From positions 19,837,184 to 19,901,183 of the forward strand of contig OZ020303.1 in assembly GCA_963971305.1 (NCBI GenBank): a DNA stretch of 64,000 nucleotides, in the 5' to 3' direction. This document shows positions 12,201 through 27,200 of this stretch, in pieces. Numbering within the stretch: the stretch's first letter is position 1; every line of letters begins with the position of its first letter. This stretch comes from Arcuatula senhousia. Lineage: Eukaryota > Mollusca > Bivalvia > Mytilida > Mytilidae. Made by a program: the position numbers and the translations under genes. The notes beneath the pieces were generated by a model. That model had not been told where the DNA came from. It searched no databases and saw only the letters and a program-made list of their open reading frames with translations.

Positions 12201-15200
12201 ATAATTTATCGCAATTCGTCGAGATAATCTTGACGTTTGTCGTGATAAAATATTATTTTTATCGCAACCTTTGGCCTGTCGATGCCGATATCAATCATTA
12301 ACATAAAGGTTTATTTCGAAAAATTATCGAGATATTTACGTTTTTTTTTAGGTTAGAATTGAGTTATCTTATCTCAATTCCTAAAATTAAATATCGCAAT
12401 TTATCTTTTTAAAGTCATGATAATGCCCGGCACTGCCCAGCAGGCACTTAAACATTTTATCAACGTTCAAGTGACTTAATGCATAGCAAAATTTATTGTC
12501 TCACTCTGGAATTTTGTTGTATTTTTATTCTAAAATCAATGACGGTTAGCGCAGATTTTCTAAACCCTAAGGTTCTGCCTACCCCATGGGTTGTTCTTAG
12601 TCATAATTCTTTTTTTCCTGTTTGGTATTTTTGGATTTATTGTTCAATGCGCTTCATAATCTGGATATAGTTTGGCTTTTAACATATTTTGGGTAGAGCG
12701 CCTCTAATGAGCCTTGAATGGACGAAACGCGCGTCAGGCGTAGCAAAACTTATTGTCTGGAAATTTGTTGTAATTTTAATTTCAACATTACATTACGTTG
12801 GGTCAACGTTGATTTTAGGTTATATGTGAAAGTTGCAACAACGTTGAAAACGCACGTTGATCACTGAGGCCATGGCATGCCGAATTAATTACTTGTTCGT
12901 CGGACGACCTGCATGTGAAATTGTATCCAAAAGAAAAAAACAGAAATTTCTTTTGCCCAATTCAACCAGAAACCCACATGCGTCAGGAGCCAAAAGTGGT
13001 GTTATTTTTTTTTGTAACAAACAAAGGAAACAAACATTTAATAACCGATATTCAACTAAGTGTTCCTAAACAGGAGACTATTGTTATCTTATCGCTTGTC
13101 AGCTCAGCATAGTATTCAACAATTCAACAGAATTACCGAATCCACTTGCTTCACGTCGTTCTTGAATTCATATTTCGAATTTGACCCGGGTGGTCATTTC
13201 GGTACACAAATTTACAAAAAAGGAACGATTTTGATCTTGAAATTATCAATTTTCCTAACATGGAAAGTAACATACCAACTTCACCTGCATACGGGTCTAT
13301 ATTTCACAATTTTTTTGATATGACAGGGCTTGAACATATTTTTCAGGTTTTTTATATAGTTTTTTTTCATCCAACACCGATATCTCCGTGAACGAGGTTA
13401 CAAGAAATACGTCTCTTCATACGACCCCTACAAACTTTTTTCAATCTTTAATAAATTTACAAACATCTGAAAGATCTACTTAATTTTTTCAGCTTATAAT
13501 TAGCATCAATTAAAAGACTGCTGAGATAGGATAATATGCAACATATTTTTATAGCCAATCAAAATTGCATATTCGTTACCCCTTATCTGTTGTATTTTAC
13601 AATGCAACAGAAGTTCAGTTTACGCTTCCTATCGCTTTTTAGTATGACCGCCGGAGTGTAATTCCGGAACGGTGACGGCTATACCGTTTCCGGATCAATT
13701 AATTAGGTTAATTAGCAAACTGCAGACATAATTGCATATGTGTTAATGAAATTTTTAAAGGGCACAACCATCCCCCTATCTTTGATATATCAAGCTTAGT
13801 CGTAGCATTTGTTGTTTAGGCTGCAACCCGGCTAACAAAAAACGCTTCGTTATTTTAGTAGTATAGATATGTATTTTATAGGATTAGTCTATAGTTCAAT
13901 CCAAGGGGCTAACACACGTTTCTGAAGAATTTCAAAACAATAAACCAACACAATTATAATTTAAAGCTGACTTTTACATACCTGACAATCATTATTCTAG
14001 ACATTTCAAAACAAATTGATTATATGACCAATTGAACAAGTTAGAACAAATTTCCTTACAAAGTTTGTACATGTTGCAACATGTACAACAAAGGGGGTAC
14101 ATGTTGCTACTTGTACAATTGAACCATACTTGTTGCAACATGTGCATGTTATTTTTACATATGACATTATTTTCAAAGTTGCAACTTGTACACACCATAT
14201 GTATGTTACAGGGAATGTGTGTAATTAGGGATTACACTTAGAAATTCAGGCATTACGTGAAATCGATAAATCGCGTGGGGATTACAAGTAATCGGTAGAT
14301 TTTCCCGAGGATTACTAAAATCCCTGCTTTTTTTCATCATTTTTACACGTTTTCCATGACCTCAAAACTGAATTTAAAACGAACTCATTTGTATCCGTTT
14401 ACTTTCCACGTTAGCAGTGCCAATGCTAATTGCCCTGTCAAACTATAATGTTTTACACAACGTGTGTCGAACCTTCAAATTATTTTCTAAAACGTTGGAA
14501 CACGTTGGCAGTCGCTGTAAAAAGTTTCAAAAAATATCTCGGTGAATGAACCCAAAGTGTTAGACTAACTACCTAGAACGCACGACAAACTTATTATCTA
14601 TATATAGCGTTTGACAAGCGTAATTGACGATTGCCTAGCGCATGTGTGACGATTACAGAACGCATACATAACGTTCGTCTAACTTATAATTTTTGCTCCC
14701 GGTGACTCAGAGGAGACCCAAATTCTATTCTTTTTATTTTAGTATCATTTCACAAAAGCCAAAAAACATGTATTATCTGTCTTAAATGTAAATGTTGGAT
14801 TAATTGATAAATGTAGATATATGTAAATTTAGTTTCGTTATAAAAAAATATTGATTTTCGGCGTTCTGGTAATATGAATGTATAATTATTCTGAAGCCGT
14901 TTTTAAACCAAAAGTGATGACTTTTGCACTAAGTCTAAAAGAATGAAAAAGATATAGAAATTTTATATTTTGATATGTCCATAACACATAGAAAGGATTG
15001 AATGAAACTCTCAAAATCTCAAATAAGTAGTAGTATATATGTCGTGTACAAGTTGCAATTTTGTACATGTTGCAATATGTACAGATAAATTGTACAAGTT
15101 AAGAAAAATATTGAATTTCCTCTACATTATTAGACATTACTTATTTTTTGTACTCATAAATGAGACTGGAATATTTAAGATAAGTGTATCATACAGTTCA

Positions 15201-18200
15201 CAATCAAGTTTATAAAATACAAGTTTCCATTGCATAATGATGGCAATATAAGTTCCCAGACTTTGATGTCTTGATTTCAGCAACTACACTTTTAAAGCTT
15301 TTGTTTTGCACTTCAATAATGGTATTTATGAAAAAAATTGGGTAAACATTTCTTAAAATTGACATGGAGAATTTCAACAAAAAGTTAAAATCTTATATGT
15401 CTTTTCTGAGATTACAAGTACTTGATGAAAGACAACCATGTCATATTTTGTCTTAACTTGTAATTTTATCTGTACATGTTGAAACATGTATAATATTGTA
15501 ACTTGTACACAACATATAAATGTAAAAAATACCGGTTTATAGAGTTTGCCTAGCATCCTTTTTACTGCACTTTGACTAATCCAAATGATCGCCGCCAGCA
15601 TGACGGATGTCCTTAATTGAGAAGAACGCGTGTTCTTAATGAATATTAAATACGAGATTCGAAATTCGAAATTCGAGATCACGGCCGTCATTCGGTATCG
15701 TGAGTTTTTGACTCGTGAAGGAATCGACAACGGCGGCAAAGTATAGAAAGCTGCTCGTGGAGGGAGGAGGCGACGGTTCGTGGTGGAGCATAAACTATAA
15801 TTTTTCTGAAAGTTGATTTATTTCACTCAATATCAAAGTTATTTGAAGAAAAATAAAGAAAATAAAACTGTCTCACAAAATGATTGTTTTTACTCTGTAG
15901 AATGGGAAAAAAGTTCACGAAAAAGCTTTACAAATTTCGAGAATTAATTAAAGGCGTTACTGCACCCTATATTTTGGGGGTTATAAAAAGGACATTTTTT
16001 ATACAAATATGTATTAAATTGCACAAAAATGACGTTTTAAGCATATCATTATATCCAAAACAATTTTTGCCACATCTTGACAGCTAATATGAAACGAAAA
16101 GTTATTAAAATGTAATAAAATTTCATTTTTTTCCAAAAAAAGATGCTGTTATTGCTCGTGAAGAATGCGGTGACGATTTATCGCTCGTGAAGTAGCAAGC
16201 GTGACCAGTAAAAAATGGCCTCAAAATAGTTAGATCAAACAATAAATCGGCCATTAGGCAGGCAAAAAAAGTACATCCAAATTATAAAAAAATATATAGA
16301 TACGGTTATTCCGGTAATCTACAGATCATAAGCGGTCAATCTCTAATAATTTAGATACAATACGGACCAAAACTTGGAGAAAGATTATAGACAAATATAT
16401 AAATATGTTGAAAAAATTAAAATAAAATTCATAAATGAACATTCTCTTCAATATGTGCAGCGAAACATTCATTTACATATCGCCGTTTGTAAAAGTGCTT
16501 ACTATTGTAGTTATCATTACATGTATGTTCTTCATTGTATATTCAGTGAAATGTCAAGGCAAAAGATCTACTTTGCGGAAATGATTGACTAGACCTTTTT
16601 ACTGTCTAATCGCGCACCACAATTTAATATTGGATCAGTTTAAGTTAATAGTACATGATTGGGCTCGACGCGAGTTTTGCCAATGAAAAACTTATCAACA
16701 CAACATACCCATATCAGAAAGGTGAGTTAGATGGTACATCACATCGATTTTTTATTGTGAATCTCTATGGTTATTTATACATGTTTTAAAACAATTAATG
16801 GGAATGAAAATGTTAAAACAATTATTGGGAGAGTTGAACATTCTTGTTAAAATTCAATTTAGTATTCTTTGGCAGCATTGGTCCATCATAGACTAGTGTT
16901 ATTGTCTCATCTTCGACTAGTGTGGATGTTTCATCTTCTACTGGTGTTACTGTTTCATCTTCGACTTGCTTGGCTGTTTCATCTTCAACTGGTGTTACTG
17001 TCTCGTCTTCGACTGGTGTTGTGGTCGTCGTCCCATTTTCTCATGGTGTTGTTGTTTGTACCTTTCTTCTCTTCATTGCCCAATGTCTCTTTCTGTTGTC
17101 ATAATTATTGCTCTTTCTTCTCTTCATGATCTACAGTTATAAAAATATGACAATAAATACACACGCGAATTTGTTAAAAAAATATATAAGTATTATATGC
17201 AATATCATTTAGGTTATGATTGATTCTAGTGCCGGTACAAAGTTTTGATAATTGTAAATTCCTCCATCACGAGCAAAATTCACGAGCCAAAAAATACGGT
17301 ACACCATTCATCACGAGTCGATTTTTCGGTACCGAGCATATTTTTCTTAGCTTATTAATACATTTTTTCTTTAAATCATTATAATGGTGTGGAATATGTA
17401 AAAACAAAAGATGCTGCACACGCACATACCAAATTTGTAACGTTTTATGCAAAAGGCAACCCGCAATTCGTAGAATAACATGTTTGTTTACAGAAAAAAT
17501 GATGACGAAATATTTGCCTTGAATGAATTTGAAGAAAGTAATGCATTTTTATTTTTATTTTTTGTTGGCTTTTGTTCATAATGTTCATTAATTTTGTGAG
17601 ACATATTTGTTTTTTGAATATTTTGTATATAAATTTAAGAAAATTAGAATAAAAGACTGACCTTCTATTTGAAATGTCCGAATTCCTCCACCACGAACCG
17701 TCGCCTCCTCCCTCCACGAGCAGCTTTCTATACTTTGCCGCCGTTGTCGATTCCTTCACGAGTCAAAAACTCACGATACCGAATGACGGCCGTGGAGATA
17801 CGAGTTTCGAAATTTGAAATTCAAGATACGAGAAACAAGATTCGAAATTCAAGATTCGAGATTCAAATTTCAATAAACCGATAACCAATAAAATAGGTCA
17901 TCATTAAATTTCAGAAACCCCCAGATTAAACCGTGCATTCAATAATTTTGGTAAACTCGAATATATTAATAAATTGTTTGCTATTGTTAATTAAGATATA
18001 TTTACCCGTCATGATTTATTTTTATATTTTGCAAAACACGTATGATTCTTGGGCGGATTTCTATAAAAGATTTAGATAATTTATATTAGTGTGTATTTTC
18101 AGTTACCTGATTGTTGATTTTAATGCGGTTGAAATCAGATGCTGCTGTGGCAGATTCAGAAAGGGTTTCGTAGTTGGAATCCACTCCCTTGCTTTTAGGT

Positions 18201-21200
18201 TGTAAAAGAGTAGCGCGGATTCCCGACAACAAGCCCAAAATTGCTATATCATGCCAATGCATCCCTATTACGTGTAGCGACTGCTTACTGTCCAGCTCAT
18301 GACACACCACCACCAGAGTAAGCTACTCAAGTTACAGTTAAACAAGAGCCAGAAACCTTTTCCTACTATTTGGAGGTTCTTCGGGAGACGCTCATTGGCA
18401 AGCCCTTTTAATATATATCACCTATCATCTTAGGCATCCCTTAATCTTAATTACCCATCCATTTGAGTAGCTGTGATTGTCTGCCGGTTTTGTCTTTGTC
18501 TTTACGGTTTTATGATACTGATTACCCCTTTGGTACACCTTTGCTTCTTTAATGCCAAGTGTTTTTTCTCGGGCATCTATTTTTTCTAAGTTTATTCGAT
18601 AGTTTAAAAAACGAAAAAATATGAACACGCAAAAATAAGATATCGTAAATAGAAAAAACCTTCATATCACCCGGGTTAACCTGAGATCGTGAAGTCGGTG
18701 GTTATCGTGAACTCGGTTAGGCAAAATGTGAACAAACGAGAATTAACCAATGGGAAAAGAGAAATTTCGACTAAAATGTAGTCGTTAACGCGGTTAATGT
18801 TATCGTTCAACCCGATTTGTTCCTTTTTACTGTTATCGTGAACCGCGAATTTTCATAATGTAATATGTACCAAAAGCTTCTTTCTCTTTTCAAATAGTGT
18901 TAGTTTAGATGTTTGAAACCTTTGTAAGTGTAACAAATTAACTTTTTGGTCTTTGAAATTAAGAGTATCTCTTTAACAGATTAAGGTAAGAAACCAAAAA
19001 GGGTAAATATAGGTAAAATTACCGAACTATAATAATATACATGTATAATATTATAGTAAGGTTGTCAACCATACGCAATTTACCACTCTCTGATTAATTA
19101 CAGCCGGTGTTTGGGAAACTTGGGGTATATACATGCGTTCGATTATTTATTTCTGACCCTGTTAAAGTACTTCATAAAGATTTATCTTACTTATTTTAAT
19201 TTAATTTTCCATAACAACTTAGTTTAATTGTTTTGGTCGTGGTCCAAAATCTTGGAACTATATATAAACGGTTTTGCAAATTGCAACTTCGAATTCGGAT
19301 TAAATTTAAAAGCAAAAAAGGTTAACAAAATCCTAAAACGGACAGACACACGGACACGAATAAGTATCATTAACATAATAAACCAACAGCTTATTCAATA
19401 TTGGCACTATATACATGTGTAGTACAAATGTACAACCAATTAACTTTGTTTATAAACAAAATACACCATGTCAAGACATAGTGACCGCCTTTTTGTTATA
19501 CAGGAAGTAGATCGAGAGCGACAGACCTAAAATCAATTCCAATGCTATGGGACTGCATACTTATGCTACATACCAAATACCAAGAGGCTGCGATAAGTAG
19601 TTGTTGAGTTAATTATTTTTTTACTTCGTTGAATCCAACAAAAAGAGGGACATTTGCGACCCTTAATCATATCATTGACCTTTATAATTAATTCTCAATC
19701 TTATGGCAGTCGTTATGTACAGAATATTTAACATGAAAAAGGGATTCACTTGATTCCGAATCCGTGCGGTGCACGAGAGGCGAATAGGTCCACAAAGGCG
19801 CTAACCTTGTCGAAAGTAGTCCACTAAAGAGCGCCCAGAAACAACTGACATTGGATCCGTTCGCTTAGCCCATATAACGACTGGGATATGTGCCTAATAT
19901 GGTTGAATGGGGCAGCCCTGTCATAATGAACACGGGAGTCATCATGTTATAATTCGGAAAACCTGACCGCAAACCATAGATGGTCAAGGTGAGTGGATAG
20001 GGCCTGTGGCTGATTCAGCAATTGTGAAAGGGGAGGGCGTGCAATTAAAAAAAGTCTTTGGGACTTCTTATTCAATACAGTTTCTAACCAAATTTTCCTG
20101 CCAAAAGGGAAGGGCGCGCGCCCGGCACGCCGGTCCTTAACACAGCTTTGATTCGTCATGCTTAATGCACGTAAAAGATCACTTTGAGGATCGCCAAGTA
20201 GTTCATCACATACAAGCTAAATTTTCCGCCCCTAACCACCTCGCCTTTTATCCTGTGGTCTTCAAAATTTACAGTTCTTTTGTTTTCCACCCAAACCCTT
20301 TTTTTCTCGCTCAGTGTGTGTCGGTTCAACCAGGATTTAGTATTGTATTTTCGACAGATATGTGAACCTGGTTAAGGGTTGGCTATATCCCACTCTATTA
20401 AGTGTTCAAACTAGTATATGACCTCATTTCTGGACGGGTGCATGTAAGGGTTCTAATTTGTCAGTCACCATAGGTTAAAGATTCAGATTATGCGAATTTT
20501 TTGGGGGGAAGAGTTTCGTTATTTTCTGGGTACATTGGCCTATGGTGCAGTGGGGGTACATTAGCCTGTCTTATGAGTTGGTACATTTCCTTCTCGTTAA
20601 TGGTCGTACATTAGCCCTTTTGCATGGCATACATGGGGCTGTGCTATGGATGCTTTGTCTTGAGTCACAATTCAATTCGTTGTTTTTTTATTAATTCTTG
20701 TCCTGATTATGATTGAAATAATGTTGACTGAACATAAAACAAATAACAAGCTCCGTGCGAAACAAAAAGAAACATTTGTGCAAAAGTATGCTGTTATAAT
20801 CGTATACAAATACTTAAAGTCTTTCAGTGTGTAGGTCTATGAAAATGATGTACTGGCAACGCAATAATGATAAACTATAAGTATTTCGTTAAAACTGGTT
20901 TTAGTTTGTCAACAAATTAATGCTCGTTTGATTCAGTCCAAAAAAGCAAGAGGTATAGGTTGTACACGTTTTTTTTGTGATTTTAATTTTTTTTTATTTT
21001 GTCACAATTTGTATATTGTATGAATCTGCACGCTCCGTTTATTATTTTATGGAGTGTTAACAACTATTAAGGAAATACCTTTATGTATTTTTTAATGATC
21101 ACAGAGAAAATGCTTCATAAATCGTTAGTGTGCAAATCCGGGAATTCCGTTCCAAAACGTTCATTGTAAACCTTTTGTTATAGTTACCTCAACAGATGGG

Positions 21201-24200
21201 GTCATTAAAACATATGCAGTACGTTTTAAAATTAGAATTTACCGTTGAAGGCATATGTAACCATGTTATGTTGACGATAACTTAAACCGAGTTAAACGAT
21301 AACAGCTTTGATTTTTAACCGCGTTAACGACTACAAATTAGTCAAAATTTCTCTTTTCCCATTGGTCAATTCTCGTTTGTTTACATTTTGCCTAACCGAG
21401 TTCACGATAACCACCGACTTCACGATCTCAGGTTAACCCGGGTGCATATGAATAATCACGAATATTAAATTCTGCGAAAAAAAACCTTCCATTTTCTCGA
21501 AATCCGCAAAAAAAACCCTCATTTGTTATATTGAATTTTAGTTTAAACATATATATTTAGCTTAATGCTTGTATCAATCCCTCTCCAGCTAGCAGTTTGC
21601 GAGTGTGGCCTTTGAAGACGGCCCCCATTGAGCCTACTCTTATCGAACTCTACAAAGGGGTCTTTAACGTGCACAGGGTATTGCTCTCCCCATACACGGG
21701 ACAACCTTTTATCGTCCCTTCCGAAGGACTAGCATCGTTTCTTGAGACCATCCTCGCAAATGGTGTCAAGAGAGAGTCGGAAAATCGGTTCATGAAATTT
21801 TCACCCCTGACGAGGATCGAACCACGAACCTCGGTGTTAGCAGTTCGACGCGTTAACCACTACACCATCTCGAATTTCGAATCTCGTATTTCGAATCTCG
21901 CATTTCGATACTCGTTTGATCTTTCTGGGCTTTCGTAGCAATCCCTTGAAATTATAAAATCCCTATTTGTTTTTCAGGGATTACAGGTAATAGGTCATCC
22001 CATATGGTAAATGCACACACATATTCCCTGTAACATATACAGACTTGTCAGATGTAAAACATAAAACTTGAACTAACAAACTATATCAAATAACAAACAA
22101 TTTTTTTGTTTCTGTATAAAGGTAATTTGTATAGAGGCAACGACCTGTATCTAATATAAGGTTATTAAAATCATATACCTGTATATTTTATAGATAATAT
22201 AAAGATCTATGTTGAAAAACAGTATATATTTCTATATAATTTTCAGATATTGCATGTAGTACTTTAAAATAGAATTTTCTTATGAAAAGGAGAGACAAAT
22301 TACTCGAATCTGATAATCATTTAATTCTTCATAACAGGTAAAAACATCATTCGTGGAATAAGTTGACTACCTATTATACCCTTTGATAGATTACATCCTG
22401 AATCATCCAAGGACTTAGGCATATTTTTCTAAAAATTCTATATAACTATCATATAACATTTCATCAGAATACTGGCTTGTAACAAATAGTTTCATTTAGT
22501 TTTTATTTCCCTAAGTGTGATTTTTTTCATTTTAAACTTTTAAATGTAAGTCATGTTAGTGACAGACAAGATAAAAATCTGCAAAGTCACAATTCTAACG
22601 AATTGATACTATTGTAAATCAGTATTTTATTTTACCATAATCATTCTGTTCAATTTCAATCCAATCTTGAGAGCTACTGACAACTTGACGTTTAGTGTTG
22701 GTAACGTTAATCTGAAAGCTTAATAACCTTCGGTCGAATGATTTGTCGTCACTTGATTTGAACCATGTACAATTCAGTAACTGCATATTTGGGCAGCCGC
22801 CACTTTCTCTCCTGAAAAAGATATAAGTGAGATTAGAAAATTGTAATATATATGAACAGACTTTTGCTTGCTGACTTAAAACTTTCTGAAAATTCAAATT
22901 AGGAGATAATTATTATAATGAAGAGTGATGGGGTAAAAAACAATGACATTCTAGAGGAACAGTTTTAAAGTTTGATTGTATATTTGGATGTTGAATTGGA
23001 TGACAATGTGTTTAATGTTCACAGAGAAACTATCCACTTTAAGTTCAAGATTACCCTTTAAACAAATGGCTGATGCTGACATATTTGAAGATGAAAATTT
23101 CATCTTCAAGCTATGCACAACAAAAAACTGCAAATATGTTACCAAATAAAATTCAGCAGCACCTAGCATAATATAATAAGAAATGGAAATGCAGTCCACA
23201 ACAACTAGACTAATCACACAAGATTAATATTAAATTCGCACAGAAAGGGAAAATCTAGGTCAGAGTTACCTAATTTCTGCATCATGCATAGTTTAAGTTA
23301 AGAATCCAACAAAAGTTAGGTATAACATTATAATCTTAAATACAAGAATCACTAAAGAGAAAATGTACGACACAATGACTTTATTTTATAAAGATGCTGA
23401 CCTACTACCAGATCATATGGTGCTTCCAACTTCAGGAGTATGAACTTGATAAAAATAAACATTATGTGTATATCTGAATGTAAAAGCAGAAGTAGAACCA
23501 TCCCATTTTTTGTAGTCATCATGTGAAAATCTACCATTCTTGAATAGAACATTTGTTTATTACTTAAAAAAATCCCCTAACAAATTTTGTATTGTTTAAA
23601 TTTAAACCTTCGACAACCTCCAATCTTTACTTGGAAATCGATAGAACTAAAATGACTTATAAAAATACCTGAAGTTAAATTTTAGTAAAACATTTGTTAA
23701 ATGTCATATATACTGAAAAAAATGATAAGAAAGAGAAAGAATCCCACAATCACTACCCTATATTACAGTCATCTTAGTTATATGATACCACAAGGTTTAA
23801 ATCACATATCTACAATATGTAATTCAAATTCCTTTTAAAGGTAATTGACATTTACAAGGAAATAATAAACATTGCAAACTTGCAGTGAGGTGTGAAAATT
23901 TGCTTAAATTGTAGGCCTCTTTATTCCTTTGCTTTAACAAATATATTCGTCAATTTTTTACAGAAGCAGAGGTACCAATTGGGCATCCGAATGTCAAAAG
24001 TCTGAAAGGTCAGAGACAAAACCAGTAAACACCAACAAGAACGGGACAAAAACAGACATGTAAAACATTGAAACACAAAATAACTTAATATCAATCAACA
24101 ACGCGAACTCCAGTCGAAACAAGAGTGAACCATGGTGCTCCGGGAGAGTAAGCATTTCCTGCCTGCTATAGCACACCTGCCAATAGTCAATTCAGCGTGT

Positions 24201-27200
24201 CAAATCCGGTAAAGGAAGACAAAACAAAACCCTATGACAAACCAACATCTGCACTCATCTGAGAGATCGAAATCCCATATTTGTCTATAAGTGCATGATG
24301 TCTTCCGTAAAATGTCTTGAGTGAAGACAGCAACCGAGGAGCAACATAACCCTGTGTGAGCAATTTTTGCGTCAGATGTGTCGCTCTGCTAAGGAAATCG
24401 ATGTAATTAAGTCCCGCACGCTCTGGAGTAACGAATCAATTGATATACGTAAACTCCATAAGCTGTATCGGACGGAATGTTGCTACACAAGAAGGGAAAG
24501 TTGACGATTGTAAAAGTTGAAGTCATCACGTTTGTCATAGAGCCTTGTTGAAAGTCTTCCTTGAGAGTCAATTTCGAGATGTAGATCTAAATATGAAGCA
24601 GACTTCCTAGAATTCGTTGTGTCCTTTATCTCAAGCTCCTGGGGATATATGAGATGGAGAAAGTCACCAAATCGAGAATTGTTTAGTGAAAGGACATCAT
24701 CAATATAACGGAACGTGAGGTTGAAAGAGAGAGCTAGTCTACGGTCTTTTTTGTCTAGAAGAGATTGTAAGAAGTCAGCTTCATATGAATGAAGAAACAA
24801 ATCAGCAAGCAAAGGTGCACAATTAGTGTCCATTGGAATCCCTATTGTTTGCTGAAAAACACGTCCACCAAACTGAACAAATATGTTGTCAATAAGAAAG
24901 TTGAGCATGTCGATTAATTGGTCTTCTGTAAATTTGTTCTTTTTCTTGGACTCATTGATGACAAAGTAAGTCTTGTTATAATCGACTACTAGATATTTGT
25001 ACCTGCGTTTTCCATAGAAATATTTTAGGTGAAGAACAAGGGGCTTTCCGAAAAGGCAGGAGAATTGAAGATCATATTTTCTCCCTTCATGGTCTTTGTT
25101 CCCTAAGAAAAATCAAAAACGAAAAAACGTTTTTGGCTTTCCTAGATCTGTCTCAAGCTTTTGATAGGGTTTGGCGCGACGGGTTGTTTTACATGCTTTG
25201 GAAAAAAGGTATTCAGGGTAAATGTTGGGGACTATTACGTTCACTTTATAGTAAAGTCACAAATAAGGTTTTATTTGGTGAATATGAAACGGAATGGTTT
25301 GACCAAGATACAGGCGTTAAACAGGGATGTATACTTTCGCCTACCTTGTTTTCGATCTTAATGTCAGATTTGGTCGATATGTTGAAGAAATGGAACTTAG
25401 ACCAAAACTTAGCTACAAAACTGATTAACTGTCTTCTGTTTGCAGATGACATTGTATTAGTCGGTCGAACGGCGACGGAACTCCAAGGTCTTTTAAACGT
25501 AGCTAACGAATTTTCTAAGAAATGGAACCTAAAATTTAATGCCAAGAAATCAAAAATCCTTATTGTAGGGCAGAAGCTGAATAAAGATAGTAACTGGCTT
25601 TTAGGTGATGATAAATTAGAAGAAGTAAACGAATACAAGTATCTTGGAGTCTATTTATCAAGATCTCTTTAGTTTAAACATCATATAGAAAGCCATCTAA
25701 AAGATAATTTTAGTAGAAAACTTACCCACACAATGAGAGTTTTGGGCGAGCATGGGGACTTTAATCGTTTCGAATTCGGCGATGCAATATGGACATCAGT
25801 TGTTAGACCTTCGATCACGCATGGCTGCTCTATTTGGTATCCTTCTTCGAAATCGAGTCAAGAGCTGATCGCTCGATGGCAATATCAAATCGGGAAGGTC
25901 ATACTTAATACGAAAATGAACATACCAAAGAGCGCTATGCTGTTAGAATTTGGGTGGGAACCGGTAAATGATTTTATGGAAAGGCTAAGAGTCCAGTACT
26001 TCGCGCGATTAAATGAACTACCATCGGACAGACTCTGTAAAGTAGTCTATAACGAGCTCCGACAAATTTCAATGAATGGATATCAATGTTGCTACTTAGA
26101 ACATTTAAATTGTATCTTTCAAAATGCTGGTCTTGACCATTATATTGACGGACAAGTTAATGTAAATACTTTTAAACGACTTCATGGTCAGGAAAGCCAT
26201 AAAAATCTCTGGCGCGAAGTTGCAAATAAAGAAAGTCTTGATCTTTACAAGACATTTACTACTCTTAAAGGGAGACAGCCTTATCTTAATTCAAGGACTG
26301 ACTTTCGGTCGGCAAGACTAAAATTTTTAGCAAGACTCAATTGTTTACCAATAAATTCCACCTTAGCAAGAATGAATCTAAAAGAACATAGTATATGTGA
26401 ATTTTGCAGTTACCATGAAACAGAAGATATTATGCACGTCTTAATCAAATGTACTGCTTACGATGACTTGCGCTATACTTTTTACTCAGAAATGCAAAAT
26501 ATGTTCTCCAAATTCGCCCAAACTATTGGTGTTAACTTTCCAGAGTTGCCAGATGTTTTAAAAGTACAGTTCATGATCGGTGAACTCTCTCACAATTTTG
26601 ACCCAGTGTTGGGCAACCTGGTTGATAACCTGTCCAAAAAGTTTTTATCTGATGTAATGTCTCTGAGAAAGAGTTTAATACCAGAATAACTAGTTAAGCT
26701 TTTATCATTTTTCAGTTTTAAAAAAAGGAGCGTATGTAAACCCGATCATGGCTGTAAAATGATTTGTTATTTTATCTTATATACTGAATGACTTGACTTT
26801 TAACTGTGGTTTTAGTCAATGTGTTTGTTTTATTGTTTACCACAGATACTATATCTTTTATGACGAACTTTTTATATATTTTATATTGTAAAGAATGTTT
26901 TACAATTACTTGTATATAGTTGTTTGACCTGTAGACGCAAGCGCCGATGCCCCGTCGGTATTTGCCCCCGTTGTAAAGGGGTAGTTTCAAAATAAAATAT
27001 ATATATTTCCATTCTTTTTGAAAAAAAACTGCGTTTAATCAGCTGTGCCAATCGCGATTTCAGTTGTTCATGTGGAAAAGAAGTTAAAAGTGTGAAGAAA
27101 TCGAATGTTTTGATGCTGTTACAAGATGAAACTGATTTAGAGTTAAGAATCTCCATCAGTTCTTTCGAATTCTTCAGGATCCACATTTGATTGACACCAT

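Noticed and set aside
21800..21875. Functional tRNA gene
   Set aside because: A-box- and B-box-like sequences are present, but the cloverleaf cannot be completed and a long SINE body follows.
25246..25638. Minus-strand frame across the nested LINE
   Set aside because: Exact antisense shadow of the RT coding strand.
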